DNA of 5,226 bases. Origin: Bog-756 sp035534835. Its GTDB lineage: Bacteria > Actinomycetota > Acidimicrobiia > Acidimicrobiales > RAAP-2. Where the stretch lies: positions 1-5,226 of the forward strand of contig DATLRE010000129.1 of NCBI GenBank assembly GCA_035534835.1, read 5' to 3'. Under the pieces are notes generated by a model, which ran no database searches, was not told the DNA's origin, and worked only from the letters and a program-made list of their open reading frames with translations. Positions 4,352 to 5,226 of the stretch are shown piece after piece (within the stretch, counting starts at the first letter, position 1; every line of letters begins with the position of its first letter). The position numbers and the translations under genes are program-made.

Positions 4352-5226
4352 ATGCGCTTTCTCGTGACCGGCGGCGCCGGATTCATCGGATCCAACTTCG
4401 TCCGCTACTGGGTCGACCGGCATCCCGACGACGTCGTCGTGGCCTTCGACGTGCTCACCTACGCGGGGAACCGGCCCAATCTGGCCGACGTGGAGGACCG
4501 GATCACCTTCGTCCAGGGCGACATCGGGGACCTCGACGGGGTGACGGCCACGCTCGCCGAGCACGAGATCGACGTGATCGTCAATTTCGCCGCCGAGTCC
4601 CACAACAGCCTGGCCATCTTGGACCCGACCCGCTTCTTCCAGACGAACGTCATGGGGACCCAGGCGCTCGCCGAAGCGGCGCGGCGCCACGGCGTCACCC
4701 GGTTCCACCACATCTCCACCTGCGAGGTCTACGGCGACCTCCCGCTCGATTCCGACGAGGTATTCACCGAGGAGACGCCCTACCGCCCCCGTACTCCGTA
4801 CAACGCGTCGAAGGCGGGCGGCGACCATGCCGTGCGCGCCTACCACGAGACGTACGGGCTGCCGTCCACGATCACGAACTGCTGCAACAACTACGGGCCC
4901 TACCAATTCCCCGAGAAGGTCATCCCCCTGTTCACGGCACGGGCGCTCGACGACACCCCGCTGCCGCTCTACAAGTCGACCCAGAACAAGCGCGAGTGGC
5001 TCCACGTCGACGATCACTGCCGGGCCATCGAGCTGGTGCTGCAGCACGGGGTCGTCGGAGAGACGTACAACGTCGGGAGCGGCGTCGAAGCCTCGATCGA
5101 GGAGATCGCCGACGCCGTCCTTGCCGCCACGGGAAAGCCGCAGTCGCTCAAGGAGATCGTCCCGGACCGACCGAGCCACGACCGGCGCTACCTCCTCGAC
5201 TCCTCCAAGATCCGCAAGGAGCTCGG
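4352..5226 (+). CDS. rmlB: RmlB-like NDP-glucose 4,6-dehydratase (partial, 3' end outside window)
   Basis: Extended short-chain dehydrogenase, expected to turn dTDP-glucose into dTDP-4-keto-6-deoxyglucose using bound NAD, the entry step to L-rhamnose and other deoxysugars. In all, 291 complete codons are present; the family usually has about 320-360 residues, so a short C-terminal part is missing. Visible: Rossmann motif TGGAGFIG (6-13), Asp33 after the second strand, DVLTYAGN (33-40), NFAAESH (78-84), HISTCEVYGDL (120-130), catalytic YNASK (Tyr150, Lys154), NNYGPYQFPEKVIPL (179-193), REWLHVDDHCRAI (214-226), ETYNVGSG (237-244) and DRPSHDRRYLLD (272-283). Classical RmlB has Thr-Asp-Glu where this protein has Thr123-Cys124-Glu125, and HVDRS where it has HNSLA (84-88). 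The dTDP-binding NNYGPYxFPEK and RPxHDRRY motifs are kept. It may be a divergent RmlB clade or act on another NDP-sugar. The start follows TACGCT by eight bases and matches the family N-terminus. Confidence 0.88.
   Translation, partial: MRFLVTGGAGFIGSNFVRYWVDRHPDDVVVAFDVLTYAGNRPNLADVEDRITFVQGDIGDLDGVTATLAEHEIDVIVNFAAESHNSLAILDPTRFFQTNVMGTQALAEAARRHGVTRFHHISTCEVYGDLPLDSDEVFTEETPYRPRTPYNASKAGGDHAVRAYHETYGLPSTITNCCNNYGPYQFPEKVIPLFTARALDDTPLPLYKSTQNKREWLHVDDHCRAIELVLQHGVVGETYNVGSGVEASIEEIADAVLAATGKPQSLKEIVPDRPSHDRRYLLDSSKIRKEL

Noticed and set aside
3121..4395. 424-codon minus-strand open frame with a Pro-rich segment across birA and the gap
   Set aside because: The Pro-rich part is only the complement of the G-rich repeat, and the rest is antisense to birA.
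4337..5179. 280-codon minus-strand open frame opposite the dehydratase gene
   Set aside because: Antisense to a gene with all the main RmlB motifs; no independent family signal.

Overview
The window is high-GC DNA with strong G/C bias at third codon positions. It holds four protein genes: two on the minus strand and two on the plus strand. The organism is most likely a high-GC actinobacterium. Supporting signs are a biotin carboxylase fused to a biotin carrier domain of AccA3-like size, TANNNT -10 boxes placed for leaderless mRNAs, and a GTG start. An Acidimicrobiia-type lineage is my guess, but the sequence alone does not prove the class.

Left half (minus strand): a 592-residue alpha subunit of an acyl-CoA carboxylase (biotin carboxylase plus C-terminal biotin carrier, biotinylated at Lys558) is followed after 45 bases by an M20-family amidohydrolase of the PM20D2/AbgB type. 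The tight spacing and a good Shine-Dalgarno before the second gene suggest one transcript. The hydrolase stop codon lies 12 bases from the window edge.

Middle: a 172-base divergent promoter region separates the carboxylase from birA, the biotin protein ligase, on the plus strand. The ligase is the enzyme that charges the carboxylase's AMKM lysine, so enzyme and substrate share one control region. That region holds four GC-rich inverted repeats with centres about 29 bases apart. Two of them are near-identical copies 31 bases apart. The BirA has no N-terminal DNA-binding domain, so it cannot be a repressor of the E. coli kind.

Right: after birA comes a 307-base non-coding stretch with a G-rich tandem repeat of seven 12-15-base units. 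Next is the start of an RmlB-like NDP-glucose 4,6-dehydratase, cut by the window end and probably the first gene of a sugar-nucleotide or polysaccharide locus. It carries Thr-Cys-Glu where classical RmlB has Thr-Asp-Glu at the active site. Both plus-strand genes have a TANNNT box 7-8 bases before ATG, the layout expected for leaderless transcripts, whereas both minus-strand genes have Shine-Dalgarno sequences.

I see no mobile element, RNA gene, CRISPR array or clear new multi-gene system. The most worthwhile leads are the dehydratase active-site substitution, the palindrome ladder between birA and the carboxylase gene, and the G-rich repeat upstream of the dehydratase.
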